Source: Kitasatospora xanthocidica
GTDB taxonomy: Bacteria > Actinomycetota > Actinomycetes > Streptomycetales > Streptomycetaceae
NCBI RefSeq assembly: GCF_014656195.1
Contig: NZ_BNBY01000019.1
Coordinates: forward strand, 62,722-126,721
Direction of reading: 5' to 3'
DNA length: 64,000 nucleotides
The position numbers were made by a program, and so were the translations under genes. Each line of letters begins with the position of its first letter. Position 1 is the stretch's first letter. Below, piece after piece: positions 24,445-33,553 of the stretch. The notes under the pieces were generated by a model. That model had not been told where the DNA came from. It did not search any database and saw nothing but the letters and a program-made list of their open reading frames with translations.

Positions 24445-25336
24445 GGTCGCCTCCGGCGGCGTCGGTCAGGTCGGTCTGGTCGGTGAGGTCGGTCAGCGGG
24501 TGCGGGCGGACGGGCCGCCAGCCGAGTTCGGTGACGGCTCGGCGGCCGGCGACCACCTGATGGAGGGCCAGGGCCTCGGCGAACGGCGCGCCCACCGCCT
24601 CGGCGGCCCGCTCCACCGGCCAGGGCTCGGCCCGGCCGGTGCCGCCCGCGGCGACGTCGGCGGCCGCGGCCAGGGCGGCGACCGGCACCGCCCGGTGGGC
24701 CACGCCGTGCAGCACGCTGCCGGCCTCGGCCTTGGTCAGGGTCAGCGCGAACAGGTCGGCGAGGTCGTCCACGTGCACCATCGGCCAGCAGGTCGCCGCC
24801 GAACCGACGTAGCGGCCCGTGCCGTGCTCGCGCGCCCAGCCGGTCATCAGGCCGGGGATGCCGCCGCCGCGGCCGTACACGATGCCGGGCCGCACCACGA
24901 CGGCCCGCACCTCGTTCCCGGTGCTCGCCAGTACCCGCCGCTCGATCCGCGGGCGGTGGCCGACGATGGGGATCGCGTTCACCGGCGCGTCCTCGTCGAC
25001 CGCCTCCGCGCCGGTGGCGCCGAGCACCCACACGCCGCTGGCGTAGACGAACGCCCGGCCGCTGCCGTGGAGTTCACCGGTCAGCGCGTCCGCGGCCGCC
25101 GCGTCCACCGCCTCGTCGCCGGTCGGGGTGGCGAGGTTCAGGACGGCGTCGATGTCGTCGGTGACGGCGGCCCGCAGCGAGTCCGGGTCGGCCAGGTCGC
25201 CCACCCGTACCGGCACCTCGGGCGCGAACCGGCCCGCGTCCCGTACGAAGTGGACCACCTGGTGGCCGTCCGCCGTCAGCCGCCGCGCCACCGCCGATCC
25301 GACGTAGCCGGTGGACCCCAGCACAAGTACCTTCAC
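24437..25336 (-). CDS. NAD-dependent epimerase/dehydratase-family protein
   Basis: A 299-residue extended-SDR-like protein. MKVLVLGSTGYVGSAVARRL carries the GxxGxxG cofactor motif. It also has VLNLATPTG and VYASGVWVLG, then RAVVVRPGIVYG, and VHVDDLADLFALTL, typical of sugar-epimerase-like reductases. The usual YxxxK is not obvious, so it may be a non-catalytic or altered member. The GTG at 25336 begins the conserved strand; a longer open frame upstream is not family-like. It ends 8 bases inside the zinc-ribbon MBL gene, forming a coupled pair. It may be controlled by the AraC-type gene that follows on the same strand. Confidence 0.82.
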   Translation of the reverse strand: MKVLVLGSTGYVGSAVARRLTADGHQVVHFVRDAGRFAPEVPVRVGDLADPDSLRAAVTDDIDAVLNLATPTGDEAVDAAAADALTGELHGSGRAFVYASGVWVLGATGAEAVDEDAPVNAIPIVGHRPRIERRVLASTGNEVRAVVVRPGIVYGRGGGIPGLMTGWAREHGTGRYVGSAATCWPMVHVDDLADLFALTLTKAEAGSVLHGVAHRAVPVAALAAAADVAAGGTGRAEPWPVERAAEAVGAPFAEALALHQVVAGRRAVTELGWRPVRPHPLTDLTDQTDLTDAAGGDRG

Positions 25337-25438
25337 ATCCGCTCCCGTTCGCGTTCCCGATCGCAGGCAGCCGGCGGCCGCCCGTACGGTGGGCACCCGG
25401 TACGGACGTCGCTTCGGCGCTGCCGACGCCAGGAGAAT

Positions 25439-26467
25439 CTAGGGCCGTTCCTTCGACCCCGGTCGACCTTGCGTGCGCGATCGCTCGACTCCGCGTGCAC
25501 CGTCCGTGCCCAGGGCGCGCCGGCGGTGCTCGGTGGGCGTGCGCCCGAACTCCTGACGGAAGGCGCGGCCGAAGACGGTCGGACTGGTGAAGCCGGAGCG
25601 GACGGCGATCGTCTGGACCGGCAGGTCGCGCAGCTCGGGGCGGGCGAGGTCGTCGCGGCAGCGCTCCAGCCGGCGGCGCCGGATGAGGGCCGCGACGCCC
25701 TCGGGCTCGTCCCGGAACAGCGCGTAGAGGCTGCGCAGCGAGACGTTGAGGCGGGCGGCGACCACGCCGGGGGTGAGTTCCGGGTCGCCGAGGTTGCGTT
25801 CGATGAAGGTCTTGGCCTGTTCCAGGGCGGCGCGGGCGCGCACCTCGGGCCCGGTGGCCGCGAGGGCGCCGAGCTGGTCCGCCAGGTAGGCCGTGGCCAG
25901 GTCGAGGGCCACCCGCCCGAGCACCGGGAGCTCCTCGGGCCGGCAGTCCGGGCCGTTGTCGCGCACGCTGGTCATGAAGTCGGCCATCACGGCGCCGAGC
26001 CCGGTCCGGGGCAGCCCGGCGACCACCAGCCGGTCGGCCCGCTCGGCCCGGAGCGCCAGTTCCGACCTCGGGATCTGCAGCATGACCACCCGGGTCGGGC
26101 GGTCGTCACCGCTGTTGTCGCAGGCCAACGGAGCCGAGGTGTTGGTGAGGACGAAACCGTCGACGACCGGCCCGGACTCCCGCCCGAACTGGCAGGTCCT
26201 CATCGCGCTGACCTCGACCAGGGCGAGCTGGTACTGCTCGGGATCCCCGCGCCTGATGTGGGCCGGGGTGCGGCGCGACCGCAGCGGCGAGAACTCGTAC
26301 GCCGACAGCTTGGCCGTCCCCAGGTCGAGCTCCCCCAGCCAGGCGTCGAAGTCCCCCGCCCGCTCGGTGTCGATCGCCACGGGCATCAGATCCGTGGACA
26401 CCGTCTCGGTGAACCACTCGAACCTGTCCTCGACCGGCACGTCGGCCGCGGACACACTCGTCCACAT
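25439..26467 (-). CDS. AraC-family transcriptional regulator
   Basis: A 342-residue AraC-family activator. The N-terminal part (about residues 1-200) matches the AraC_binding_2 sensor typical of FeaR-like proteins (VPVEDRFEWFTETV, then the TNTSAPLACDN strand). The C-terminal part holds two helix-turn-helix motifs (VVAARLNVSLRSLYALF and IAVRSGFTSPTVFGRAFRQEFG). The ATG at 26467 follows a GAGTGGGG. Its likely targets are the two genes just downstream on the same strand or the divergent secreted hydrolase at 26681; the sequence does not decide which. Confidence 0.87.
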   Translation of the reverse strand: MWTSVSAADVPVEDRFEWFTETVSTDLMPVAIDTERAGDFDAWLGELDLGTAKLSAYEFSPLRSRRTPAHIRRGDPEQYQLALVEVSAMRTCQFGRESGPVVDGFVLTNTSAPLACDNSGDDRPTRVVMLQIPRSELALRAERADRLVVAGLPRTGLGAVMADFMTSVRDNGPDCRPEELPVLGRVALDLATAYLADQLGALAATGPEVRARAALEQAKTFIERNLGDPELTPGVVAARLNVSLRSLYALFRDEPEGVAALIRRRRLERCRDDLARPELRDLPVQTIAVRSGFTSPTVFGRAFRQEFGRTPTEHRRRALGTDGARGVERSRTQGRPGSKERP

Positions 26468-26680
26468 CCCCACTCCCCCCGTATCACAACGATCTTGATG
26501 ATACGTCCGGCGAACGGGCGGACGGGCTGACGGGCTGACGGGCGGGCTCCGGACGGAGGGGTATCGCCACTCCACTCTTTGCTACTGGCCGGTAATTTGG
26601 CTGATCATCATCTCCTCTGCGGCTTCATCAGCTCGCTAGGCTCCGGCAGTCGAGCGGTTCGAGCACAGATGGAGCACGTG

Positions 26681-28330
26681 ATGGAACGACCCACCCCCAG
26701 CCGTGGACGCCGGACGGCGAGCGCCGTCCTCGCGGCGGCCCTCGTCCTCGGCGGGGCCGCCGTCGCCCGGCCCGCCGTCGCGGACGCGTCGCCCGCGGCT
26801 TCGGTGGGGGCCGGGTCGTTCCGGCTGGCCGACATCCCGGCGAAGGACGGCGTCGTTCTCAAGGCCGACGTGTTCACCCCGGCCGCCGGGACGCCGTGGG
26901 CCGATCCGCGCGGGCGCTACCCGCTGGTGGTGCAGCCGGCCAGCTGGGGACAGAACGACCTGGAGTACGTCGCGCAGGGCCGGGCGCTCGCCGCCGAGGG
27001 GTACGTCGTCGTCACCTACACGGTGCGGGGCTTCTGGGGCTCCGGCGGGGAGGTCGACGTCGCCGGGCCCAAGGACGTCGCGGACATCTCCACGGTGATC
27101 GACTGGGCGCTCGCGCACACCCCCGCCGACCCGGACCGGATCGGCATGGTCGGGCTCTCGCTGGGCGGCGGCCTGACCCTGCTCGGCGCCGCCGCCGACC
27201 CGCGGATCAAGGCCGTCGCCTCGCTCAGCGGCTGGGCCGACCTCACCGACTCGCTCTACAGCGGGCAGACCCGGCACCTCCAGGCGGCGGCCGTGCTCGC
27301 CGGCATCCAGGCGCCGACCGGCCGCAAGAGCCCCGAGTTCGCGCGGGTCCTGGACGACCTGTTCGCCGACCGCGACCTGCCCGGGGTCGTCGACTGGGCC
27401 GACGCCCGCTCCCCCGCCCGCCGGCTCGACCGGATCAACGCCAACGGCACCGCCGTCCTGATGGCCAACGCCTGGGGCGACAGCTTCTTCAACCCCAGCC
27501 AGGTCACCGACTTCTACCAGCGGCTGACCGGCCCCAAGCGCCTCGAACTGCGCCCGGGCGACCACGCCAGCCAGGAGTTCACCGGACTGCTCGGCCTGGA
27601 CAACGCCACCTGGAACAGCGCGCGCCGCTGGCTCGACCGGTACGTCAAGGGCGACCCGGCCGCGGACACCCGCACCCAGCCGGTCCAGCTCGACGTCCGC
27701 CCCTCCGGCACGACCGAGAGCCACCCCGACTGGCAGTCCGTCAGCTCCCGGACCGAGCGGCTCGCGATCGGCGCCGACGGCCTCGCGGCCGCCCCCGGCG
27801 GTCCGGCCGTCGGTCCGGCCGACGCGGACTGGCGGACCACCGTACTCGGCGACACCCCCTCCGGCGCGAGCGGCGGCCTCGCCCTGCTGTCCGGGCTGGT
27901 CGACCAGACCGTGCACCAGCCGCCCACCGTGGTCGTCCCGCTGCTGGCCCGCCCGGCCGCCGTCGTCCGCCAGTCGCAGCCCTACCCGCAGGGCCTGTCG
28001 CTGCGCGGCGCCGCCCGGGTGCACACCACGGTCACCTCGACGGCCCCGCAGGGCACGGTCGTCGCCTACCTCTACGACGTGGACGCGCTCGGCATCGGCC
28101 GGCTGGTCTCGCACGCCCCGCGGAGCTGGTCCGGGCGGACCCCCGGACAGCCCTTCCCCCTGGACCTCCCGCTCTTCACCACGGCGTACGACCTGCCGGC
28201 CGGCCACCACCTGGCCCTGGTGCTGGGCACCCGGGACGCCCTGTACGGCGGGGAGACCCCGCTCGGCTCCCGGGTCACCTTCGGCTCCTCCGCCGCCGAC
28301 CCGGCCACCCTGACCCTGCCGGTGCGCTGA
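26681..28330 (+). CDS. Secreted Xaa-Pro dipeptidyl-peptidase-type (S15/CocE) hydrolase
   Basis: A 549-residue exported serine hydrolase. A signal sequence lies at about residues 8-37 with twin Arg (GRRTASAVLAAALVLGG). The alpha/beta-hydrolase core carries the nucleophile elbow GLSLGGG and an acid around AWGDSFFNPSQ. The His is in GDHASQEF. A C-terminal jelly-roll-like beta domain ends in LGTRDALYGGETPLGSRVTF. This layout fits the S15/CocE-NonD group acting on peptides or esters outside the cell. The ATG at 26681 is preferred because GGAG lies 6 bases before it. A strong terminator follows at 28351-28380. Confidence 0.88.
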   Translation: MERPTPSRGRRTASAVLAAALVLGGAAVARPAVADASPAASVGAGSFRLADIPAKDGVVLKADVFTPAAGTPWADPRGRYPLVVQPASWGQNDLEYVAQGRALAAEGYVVVTYTVRGFWGSGGEVDVAGPKDVADISTVIDWALAHTPADPDRIGMVGLSLGGGLTLLGAAADPRIKAVASLSGWADLTDSLYSGQTRHLQAAAVLAGIQAPTGRKSPEFARVLDDLFADRDLPGVVDWADARSPARRLDRINANGTAVLMANAWGDSFFNPSQVTDFYQRLTGPKRLELRPGDHASQEFTGLLGLDNATWNSARRWLDRYVKGDPAADTRTQPVQLDVRPSGTTESHPDWQSVSSRTERLAIGADGLAAAPGGPAVGPADADWRTTVLGDTPSGASGGLALLSGLVDQTVHQPPTVVVPLLARPAAVVRQSQPYPQGLSLRGAARVHTTVTSTAPQGTVVAYLYDVDALGIGRLVSHAPRSWSGRTPGQPFPLDLPLFTTAYDLPAGHHLALVLGTRDALYGGETPLGSRVTFGSSAADPATLTLPVR

Positions 28331-28350
28331 CCGTCCGGCAGCCTTGTCGC

Positions 28351-28380
28351 CCGTCGTCCCGGGGCGTGCCGGGACGACGG
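28351..28380. terminator. Terminator of the S15-type gene
   Basis: Perfect 12-base arms CCGTCGTCCCGG and CCGGGACGACGG enclose a 6-base loop, 20 bases after the stop. Confidence 0.85.
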
Positions 28381-28392
28381 CATTCGGCCACT

Positions 28393-28460
28393 GTTCAGCA
28401 CCGCGTGACCACCTGGATGACCTGCGACAAGGTTCGGTTCCTAGCGTCTGGGGACACCCC
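28393..28460 (+). promoter_or_regulatory. Promoter region of the metallophosphatase with loosely PHO-box-like repeats
   Basis: GTTCAGC at 28393 is followed by CGTGACC and GATGACC at roughly 11-12-base spacing, which loosely recalls PhoP direct repeats (GTTCACC units of 11). Mismatches are several, so the assignment is weak. A possible -10 element, TAGCGT, lies at 28442. Confidence 0.3.
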
Positions 28461-28478
28461 ACTCGCTTTGGAGCGATC

Positions 28479-30446
28479 ATGCACGAATTCCACCCGTCCG
28501 ACGCGTGTGCCTGCCCCCGTACCGCGGACCTCGACGGGCACGGGACGGCGGCGGCGAGCCGGCGGCGGTTCCTGCGCGGGGCCGGGCTGTTGGGGGCCGG
28601 GGTGAGCGCGGCGGGGCTCGGCGTGTTCGGCGCGGCCGGTCCGGCAGAGGCGGCGGCCGACGCACCCAAGCCTCCCCGGGACCGCACCCGCCGGAACGGC
28701 TGGGAGCCCGATCCCGACAGCCGGCGGTTCACCTTCGTCGTCATGCCGGACACCCAGTACCTGTTCGACGAGGACCGGATCCACCCCGCCCCGCTGGAGG
28801 CGTCCTTCCGCTACGTCCTCGACGGCGGGACGAACCGCGAGGGTGGCGGGGACGACAACATCGTCTTCCTCGCCCACCTCGGCGATGTCACCGAGCACGG
28901 ACTGCCCACCGAGTACGCCGCCGTGACGAAGTCCTTCGCCATGCTGGACGACGCCGGCGCCGCGTACGGCGTGCTCGCGGGCAACCACGACGTCCGGTCC
29001 TCGACCGACGACCAGCGGGGCAGCACCCCGTACCTGCAGACCTTCTCCCCGGCGCGGGCCGCCCGCACGCCCGGCTACCGGGCCTCCAGCCCCGACGGGT
29101 ACAACACCTGCCACGTCTTCAAGGCGGCCGGCCGCGAGTGGATGGTCCTCTCGCTGGACTGGCGCCTGTCGGACGCGGGCTTCGCCTGGGCCAACAGGAT
29201 GATCGCCGCGAACCCGAAGCTGCCGGTCATCCTCACCACCCACGAGCTGGCGTACGCGGACGACAGCGGCAAGGCGACGCTCTCCGACTACGGGCACCGC
29301 CTCTGGGACAAGCTCGTCAGCGGCAACGACCAGGTGTTCCTCACCGTCAACGGGCACTACTGGCCGCCCGGCCGCACCGTCCTCAAGAACAAGGCCGGGC
29401 ACGACGTCCACGTCCACATCACCAACTACCAGGACCGCTACTACGGCGGCGCGGCGATGATCCGCAGCTACCGGTTCGACCTCGACCGGAACACCGTCGA
29501 CGTGTCGACGTTCTCGCCCTGGATCCTGGAGACGGCCGCCGAGGAGCGCAACGCCCTCGCCGCCCAGGAGGCCGAACTGACCTCCGACGTCGACCGGTTC
29601 TCGATCCCGATCGACTTCGAGCAGCGCTTCGCCGGCTTCGCCCCCGCCCCGCGCCGCCCGGCCCGTCCCGCGAGTGACCTGCTCGTCCGCGACACCCTCG
29701 CCTACTGGCGCTTCGACAACGGCGGCAAGGCCGGCACCGGGCTCCCGGACCGGCAGGTCGTCCGGGACCTCAGCGGGCAGGGCAACGACCTGGTCCGCCA
29801 GGCCACCCCGGGCGCGCCCGACACCGCGCTCACCTGGTCGTCCGACCACCACCCGGACCAGCCCGGCCACGGCAGCCTGCTCTTCGACAGCCGTAACAAG
29901 CCGCCGGTCGGCGCGTACCTCGAGACCGTGCCCACCGCGCCCGTCAACCGCGAGACCTTCGAGCGCGGTTACACCGTCGAGGCGTTCTTCAAGCTGCCCG
30001 CCGACTGGTCCCCGGGGCAGAACGCGTGGTCGGCACTGCTGAGCCGCTGGGGCATGAGCGGCGAGGCGGGCAAGAGCGGCGACTCGACCGACCCGCAGGA
30101 GCCGGTCGTCACCCTCAGCCTCTCCGACGCACCCGCCCTGCAGTGGTGCGTCTACCCGCTCAACCAGACCGGCGCCTCGACCTGCTGGGGCCACCAGCTG
30201 CCGCTGGACCACTGGTGGCACGTCGCCGTCGTCAACGACGGCCGGCTCAACCGGATGTACGTGGACGGCTGCGAGGTGGCCCGCAACCCGTCGACCCCGG
30301 CGGTCGGCCTCACCGCCCTCGGGCGGCCGTGGATGCTCGGCGGGTACGAGTACGCCGGCGTGCTGGACAAGATCCTCCACGGCTGGATCGGCGACGTGCG
30401 GATCGTGCGGCGTGCGCTGTCGACGGAGGAGTTCATGATCTCGTGA
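28479..30446 (+). CDS. Tat-exported metallophosphoesterase with C-terminal LamG-like domain
   Basis: A 655-residue exported protein. A twin-arginine signal lies at residues 27-62 (SRRRFLRGAGLLGAGVSAAG). A calcineurin-like metallophosphoesterase domain spans about residues 75-330, with FVVMPDTQYL, FLAHLGDVTEHG, VLAGNHDV and HHVHIT-like ligands (here VNGHYWPP and HVHITNY). A concanavalin/LamG-like domain follows at about residues 410-655, with AYWRFDNGG, FFKLPADWSPG and GWIGDVRIVRRALS. The LamG part probably binds a polymer or surface. The ATG follows TTTGGAGCGATC. Nearby repeats weakly suggest phosphate control. Confidence 0.9.
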   Translation: MHEFHPSDACACPRTADLDGHGTAAASRRRFLRGAGLLGAGVSAAGLGVFGAAGPAEAAADAPKPPRDRTRRNGWEPDPDSRRFTFVVMPDTQYLFDEDRIHPAPLEASFRYVLDGGTNREGGGDDNIVFLAHLGDVTEHGLPTEYAAVTKSFAMLDDAGAAYGVLAGNHDVRSSTDDQRGSTPYLQTFSPARAARTPGYRASSPDGYNTCHVFKAAGREWMVLSLDWRLSDAGFAWANRMIAANPKLPVILTTHELAYADDSGKATLSDYGHRLWDKLVSGNDQVFLTVNGHYWPPGRTVLKNKAGHDVHVHITNYQDRYYGGAAMIRSYRFDLDRNTVDVSTFSPWILETAAEERNALAAQEAELTSDVDRFSIPIDFEQRFAGFAPAPRRPARPASDLLVRDTLAYWRFDNGGKAGTGLPDRQVVRDLSGQGNDLVRQATPGAPDTALTWSSDHHPDQPGHGSLLFDSRNKPPVGAYLETVPTAPVNRETFERGYTVEAFFKLPADWSPGQNAWSALLSRWGMSGEAGKSGDSTDPQEPVVTLSLSDAPALQWCVYPLNQTGASTCWGHQLPLDHWWHVAVVNDGRLNRMYVDGCEVARNPSTPAVGLTALGRPWMLGGYEYAGVLDKILHGWIGDVRIVRRALSTEEFMIS

Positions 30447-30535
30447 CGCCGGAATGCCCCGGGAGACGCGGGAATGACGCCGCGCGCCACCGCGCCCCAC
30501 CTCGTCGGTTGTGCGAAGCAGCGGCTCCTCCGGGC

Positions 30536-31579
30536 TCAGGCCCCGGGCAGGTGGTGTCCGTCGACCATCGTCCGTACCGGCGGCGGCAGCCAGTCGTCGA
30601 CCGGGGCCTGGACCCCGGAGAGCTGCCGGAGGACGTCGGACGCGGTGGGCCGGCGGCCGGGGTCGTGGTCGAGGCAGCGCGCGATGATCCCGGCCAGCTG
30701 GGTGGGGAGCATGCCCAGGGCCGACTCCAGCGACGTGCCCTGGGGGAAGGGCGCGGCGCCGGCGGCGTGGCAGAGCACCATGCCGAAGGCGTACAGGTCG
30801 ACGGCCGAGGTGACCGGTGCGCCGGAGAGCTGCTCGGGTGCGACGAACCCCGGTGTCCCGATGACGAAGCCGGTGGAGGTGAGCTGGGTGCCGTCGGCGA
30901 GCTGGGCGATGCCGAAGTCGATCAGCCGCGGGCCCGTCCCGGAGACGATGACGTTGCTCGGCTTGAGGTCGCGGTGGATCACCCCGCTCCCGTGGATCTC
31001 GGCCAGCGCCTCGGCGATGCCGGCCGCGAGCGCGTGCAGGGTCCGTACGGGCACCGCGCCGTGCCGCTGGAGGACCTCCTGCAGCGACGGGCCCGGGATG
31101 TACTCGGTGGCCAGCCACGGCGGATCCCCGTGCGGGTCCGCGTCGACCACGGGGGCCGTGTGGAACCCACCGACCGTGCGGGCCGCCTCGACCTCCCGGG
31201 CGAAGCGCCGCCGGAAGCCGGGGTCGACGGCGAGCTCGGGGTTGATGACCTTGACGGCGACCGGGCGACCGCCGGGCGTCAGGCCCAGGTAGACCGTGCC
31301 CATGCCGCCCTGGCCCAGCCGCGCCGTCAGCCGGAACCGCCCGAGACTGCCCAGGGCGGGCGGGGCGGGCGAAGCACTTTGTACGGGCCGGTGGGCGGGC
31401 GGGGCTGCCCCGAACACGGGCGGTGGGCCGACGCCCGGAGCGTGCCGCGGCGCCGCGAGGAGGCCGGCGTGCTCCTGCTCCGCGTGCCGTCGACGCTTCG
31501 CCCGCCGACGCGCCGACCTCACCGAGACCGTGACCGCCAGCACCAGGACGACCAGGGAGACCAGGACCACCGGTTCCAT
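30536..31579 (-). CDS. Membrane-anchored Ser/Thr protein kinase
   Basis: A 347-residue Hanks-type kinase with an unusual layout: one N-terminal membrane helix at about residues 3-20 (PVVLVSLVVLVLAVTVSV), a basic and Pro-rich linker, then a kinase domain at about residues 80-330. The P-loop GQGGMGTVYLG, the Lys in VAVKVIN, the loop HRDLKPSN, the DFG in LIDFGIAQ and the APE-like VAPEQL are all intact. There is no extracellular sensor, so activation must come from partners. It is convergent with the metallophosphatase gene; 89 bases between them show no strong terminator. Substrates are unknown. Confidence 0.9.
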   Translation of the reverse strand: MEPVVLVSLVVLVLAVTVSVRSARRRAKRRRHAEQEHAGLLAAPRHAPGVGPPPVFGAAPPAHRPVQSASPAPPALGSLGRFRLTARLGQGGMGTVYLGLTPGGRPVAVKVINPELAVDPGFRRRFAREVEAARTVGGFHTAPVVDADPHGDPPWLATEYIPGPSLQEVLQRHGAVPVRTLHALAAGIAEALAEIHGSGVIHRDLKPSNVIVSGTGPRLIDFGIAQLADGTQLTSTGFVIGTPGFVAPEQLSGAPVTSAVDLYAFGMVLCHAAGAAPFPQGTSLESALGMLPTQLAGIIARCLDHDPGRRPTASDVLRQLSGVQAPVDDWLPPPVRTMVDGHHLPGA

Positions 31580-31695
31580 CCGAACTCCCCTGCCACCGAC
31601 CGACAGTGGCCGCGCACCGTGCCACCCGACGGAGTCTCCCAGATCCGCCGCACACCGCGACAGGGATTGGGGACATCGGTGCGCGGGCCGTTCCG

Positions 31696-31791
31696 TCAGC
31701 CGAGGCGCTCGGCGGCGTCGGGGCCGACGTGGAACATGCCGGTGGGGCTCGGGGCGAATCGGACGCGTACGGGACGGGGTGCCTCGGTCAT
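31696..31791 (-). pseudogene. gltX: Truncated N-terminus of glutamyl-tRNA synthetase
   Basis: Reading from an ATG at 31791, the first 23 residues (MTEAPRPVRVRFAPSPTGMF then HVG) are the intact beginning of a class-I glutamyl-tRNA synthetase, including the PSPTG segment and the HIGH-equivalent HVG. The next residues diverge and a stop follows after 31 residues. The rest of the enzyme is absent. It is a truncated copy rather than a functional gene. The region 31580-31862 otherwise shows no gene. Confidence 0.8.
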
Positions 31792-31862
31792 GGACGCAGG
31801 GTAGCGGTGACGGGCCGTGACCGAGGGCGATTTTCCCTGGCTCCGCGCCGAGGACCCGACGG

Positions 31863-33521
31863 CTACGGGTGGACCTCGGGACCCGTGGGCGCGGGTGCCC
31901 GGTGGTCGGTGGTGCGGCGGGCGCGGAGCGGCAGCCGGCGCAGGGCGGCGTCGAGGGCCGCGGCCGGGTCCGCGGGGCCGGTGGTCGTCGGGTCGGTGGT
32001 CGTCCCGTCGGCGGCCGCCCGGCCGGTGGAGCGCCAGGCGATGTGGCCGTCGAGGCGGACGAGGACGGCGCCGTCGGGGGCGGTGCCGGTGAGGGCGGCG
32101 AACTCGGGTCCGGGGTCGGCGTGGCGCAGGCCGGCGGTGTCGGCGGGGCGGTGCCAGGCGGGTGGGCCGAGGAGGATCCAGTCCCCGGCGGGCAGGTCGA
32201 GGGTGGAGCGCGTCCGGGCGGGGTCGGTCCAGGCGTGCGGGAGGCGGGTGCCGGGGCTGCCGTCGAGGTCGGTGGCGACGGGGTCCGCCGGGTCCGCCGC
32301 GCCGGTGAGGACGGCGGTGGAGCGGTAGCGCTCGCCGAGGCCGTGCGCGGCGGGGGTGGTCCAGTCGGGGTCGGGTGTGGGGCTGCCGGGGGTCATGGCC
32401 CGGGCGTTGGCGCCCGAGGCGGCGACGGCGTGGACGGCCGCGGGGTGGCGCTCGTCCTGGTAGGTGTCCAGCAGGGTCTCGTCCGCGCGGCCGCCGAGGA
32501 CGGCGCCGAGCTTCCAGACGAGGTTGTGGACGTCGGCGATGCCGGTACTGGCGCCGCGGGCGCCGGCCGGGGGCATCTGGTGGGCCGCGTCGCCGGCGAA
32601 GAACACCCGGCCGGCGCGCAGCCGGTCGAGGGTGCGTTCGCGGGCCTCCCAGGGCAGGACGCTGACCACCTCGGGCTCGGCGCCGGGCACCCCGAGGACG
32701 TCCCGCAGGATCTGCTCGCACCGCTCGGGCGGGTAATCGGCGGGGCTTTCGACGGCCGGGTCGTAGCGCAGGTGGAAGGCCCAGCGGGTGCGGGCGTCGA
32801 TGGCGGTGAGCATGCCTCGTACGCCGGGGCGTGCGATCAGGACGACGCTGAACTCCCTGTCCCGGACGAGCTGTTCGAGGTCGGCGCGGAACAGGATGTT
32901 GAGCTGGTGCCCGTGGCTCGGGCCGTACGTCGAGGAGACGCCGAGTTCGTGGCGCAGCGCGCCGCCGGCGCCGTCGGCGGCGATCAGGTAGTCGGCGGTG
33001 ACGGTCTCGGTGGCGCCGGTGGCCAGCTCCGTCAGGTCGACGGCGAGGTGGTCGCCGCCGTGGCGCAGGCCGGTGCGCAGCGTGCCGAAGCGGATCTCGG
33101 CCGGTCGGCGGCGGGCCGCCGCGAGCAGGACGGGTTCGACGGCGTCGAGGGTCGCGCGACGGCCGGTGGCCGGGCTCCAGCGGGCCATCGCGGCGGGGGC
33201 GAAGATGCTCGCGGGCCGGTCCCCCGGGTTCGGTCGGCGCGGGACGTCGGCGAGGGCGGTGGCGAGGTCGGGGCCGCGGTGGAGCCCTTCGGCGCGGGCC
33301 AGTGGGGCGCCGGCCTCGCGGACGGCGTCCGCCACCCCGAGTTCGCGGTAGATCTCCATCGCGCGGGCGTTGAGGCTGCGGGCGCGCGGGTGGTCGTGGG
33401 TCGCGGGGTGGGCTTCGACCAGGAGGGAGGGCACGCCGTGGTGGGAGAGGGCGAGGGAGGCGGTCAGGCCGACGATGCCGCCGCCGACGACGAGGACGGG
33501 GTAGTGCTTGCCGGTGTGCAT
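31863..33521 (-). CDS. FAD-dependent aromatic monooxygenase (PgaE/RdmE-like)
   Basis: A 552-residue flavoprotein hydroxylase. An N-terminal GGGIVG motif sits in LVVGGGIVGLTASLALS, the DG motif in LIAADGAGGALRHELG, and the FAD-ribityl site in FFAGDAAHQMPPAGARGAS. A C-terminal thioredoxin-like region covers about residues 400-550. Relatives hydroxylate aromatic polyketides or inactivate antibiotics of that kind. It is transcribed with an MFS exporter upstream on the same strand, 32 bases apart, and a divergent TetR, which together look like an antibiotic resistance or tailoring cassette. The substrate is not visible. Confidence 0.88.
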   Translation of the reverse strand: MHTGKHYPVLVVGGGIVGLTASLALSHHGVPSLLVEAHPATHDHPRARSLNARAMEIYRELGVADAVREAGAPLARAEGLHRGPDLATALADVPRRPNPGDRPASIFAPAAMARWSPATGRRATLDAVEPVLLAAARRRPAEIRFGTLRTGLRHGGDHLAVDLTELATGATETVTADYLIAADGAGGALRHELGVSSTYGPSHGHQLNILFRADLEQLVRDREFSVVLIARPGVRGMLTAIDARTRWAFHLRYDPAVESPADYPPERCEQILRDVLGVPGAEPEVVSVLPWEARERTLDRLRAGRVFFAGDAAHQMPPAGARGASTGIADVHNLVWKLGAVLGGRADETLLDTYQDERHPAAVHAVAASGANARAMTPGSPTPDPDWTTPAAHGLGERYRSTAVLTGAADPADPVATDLDGSPGTRLPHAWTDPARTRSTLDLPAGDWILLGPPAWHRPADTAGLRHADPGPEFAALTGTAPDGAVLVRLDGHIAWRSTGRAAADGTTTDPTTTGPADPAAALDAALRRLPLRARRTTDHRAPAPTGPEVHP

Positions 33522-33553
33522 GGGCTCTTTTCCGGGGTGGTGTTGAGGCGGGT

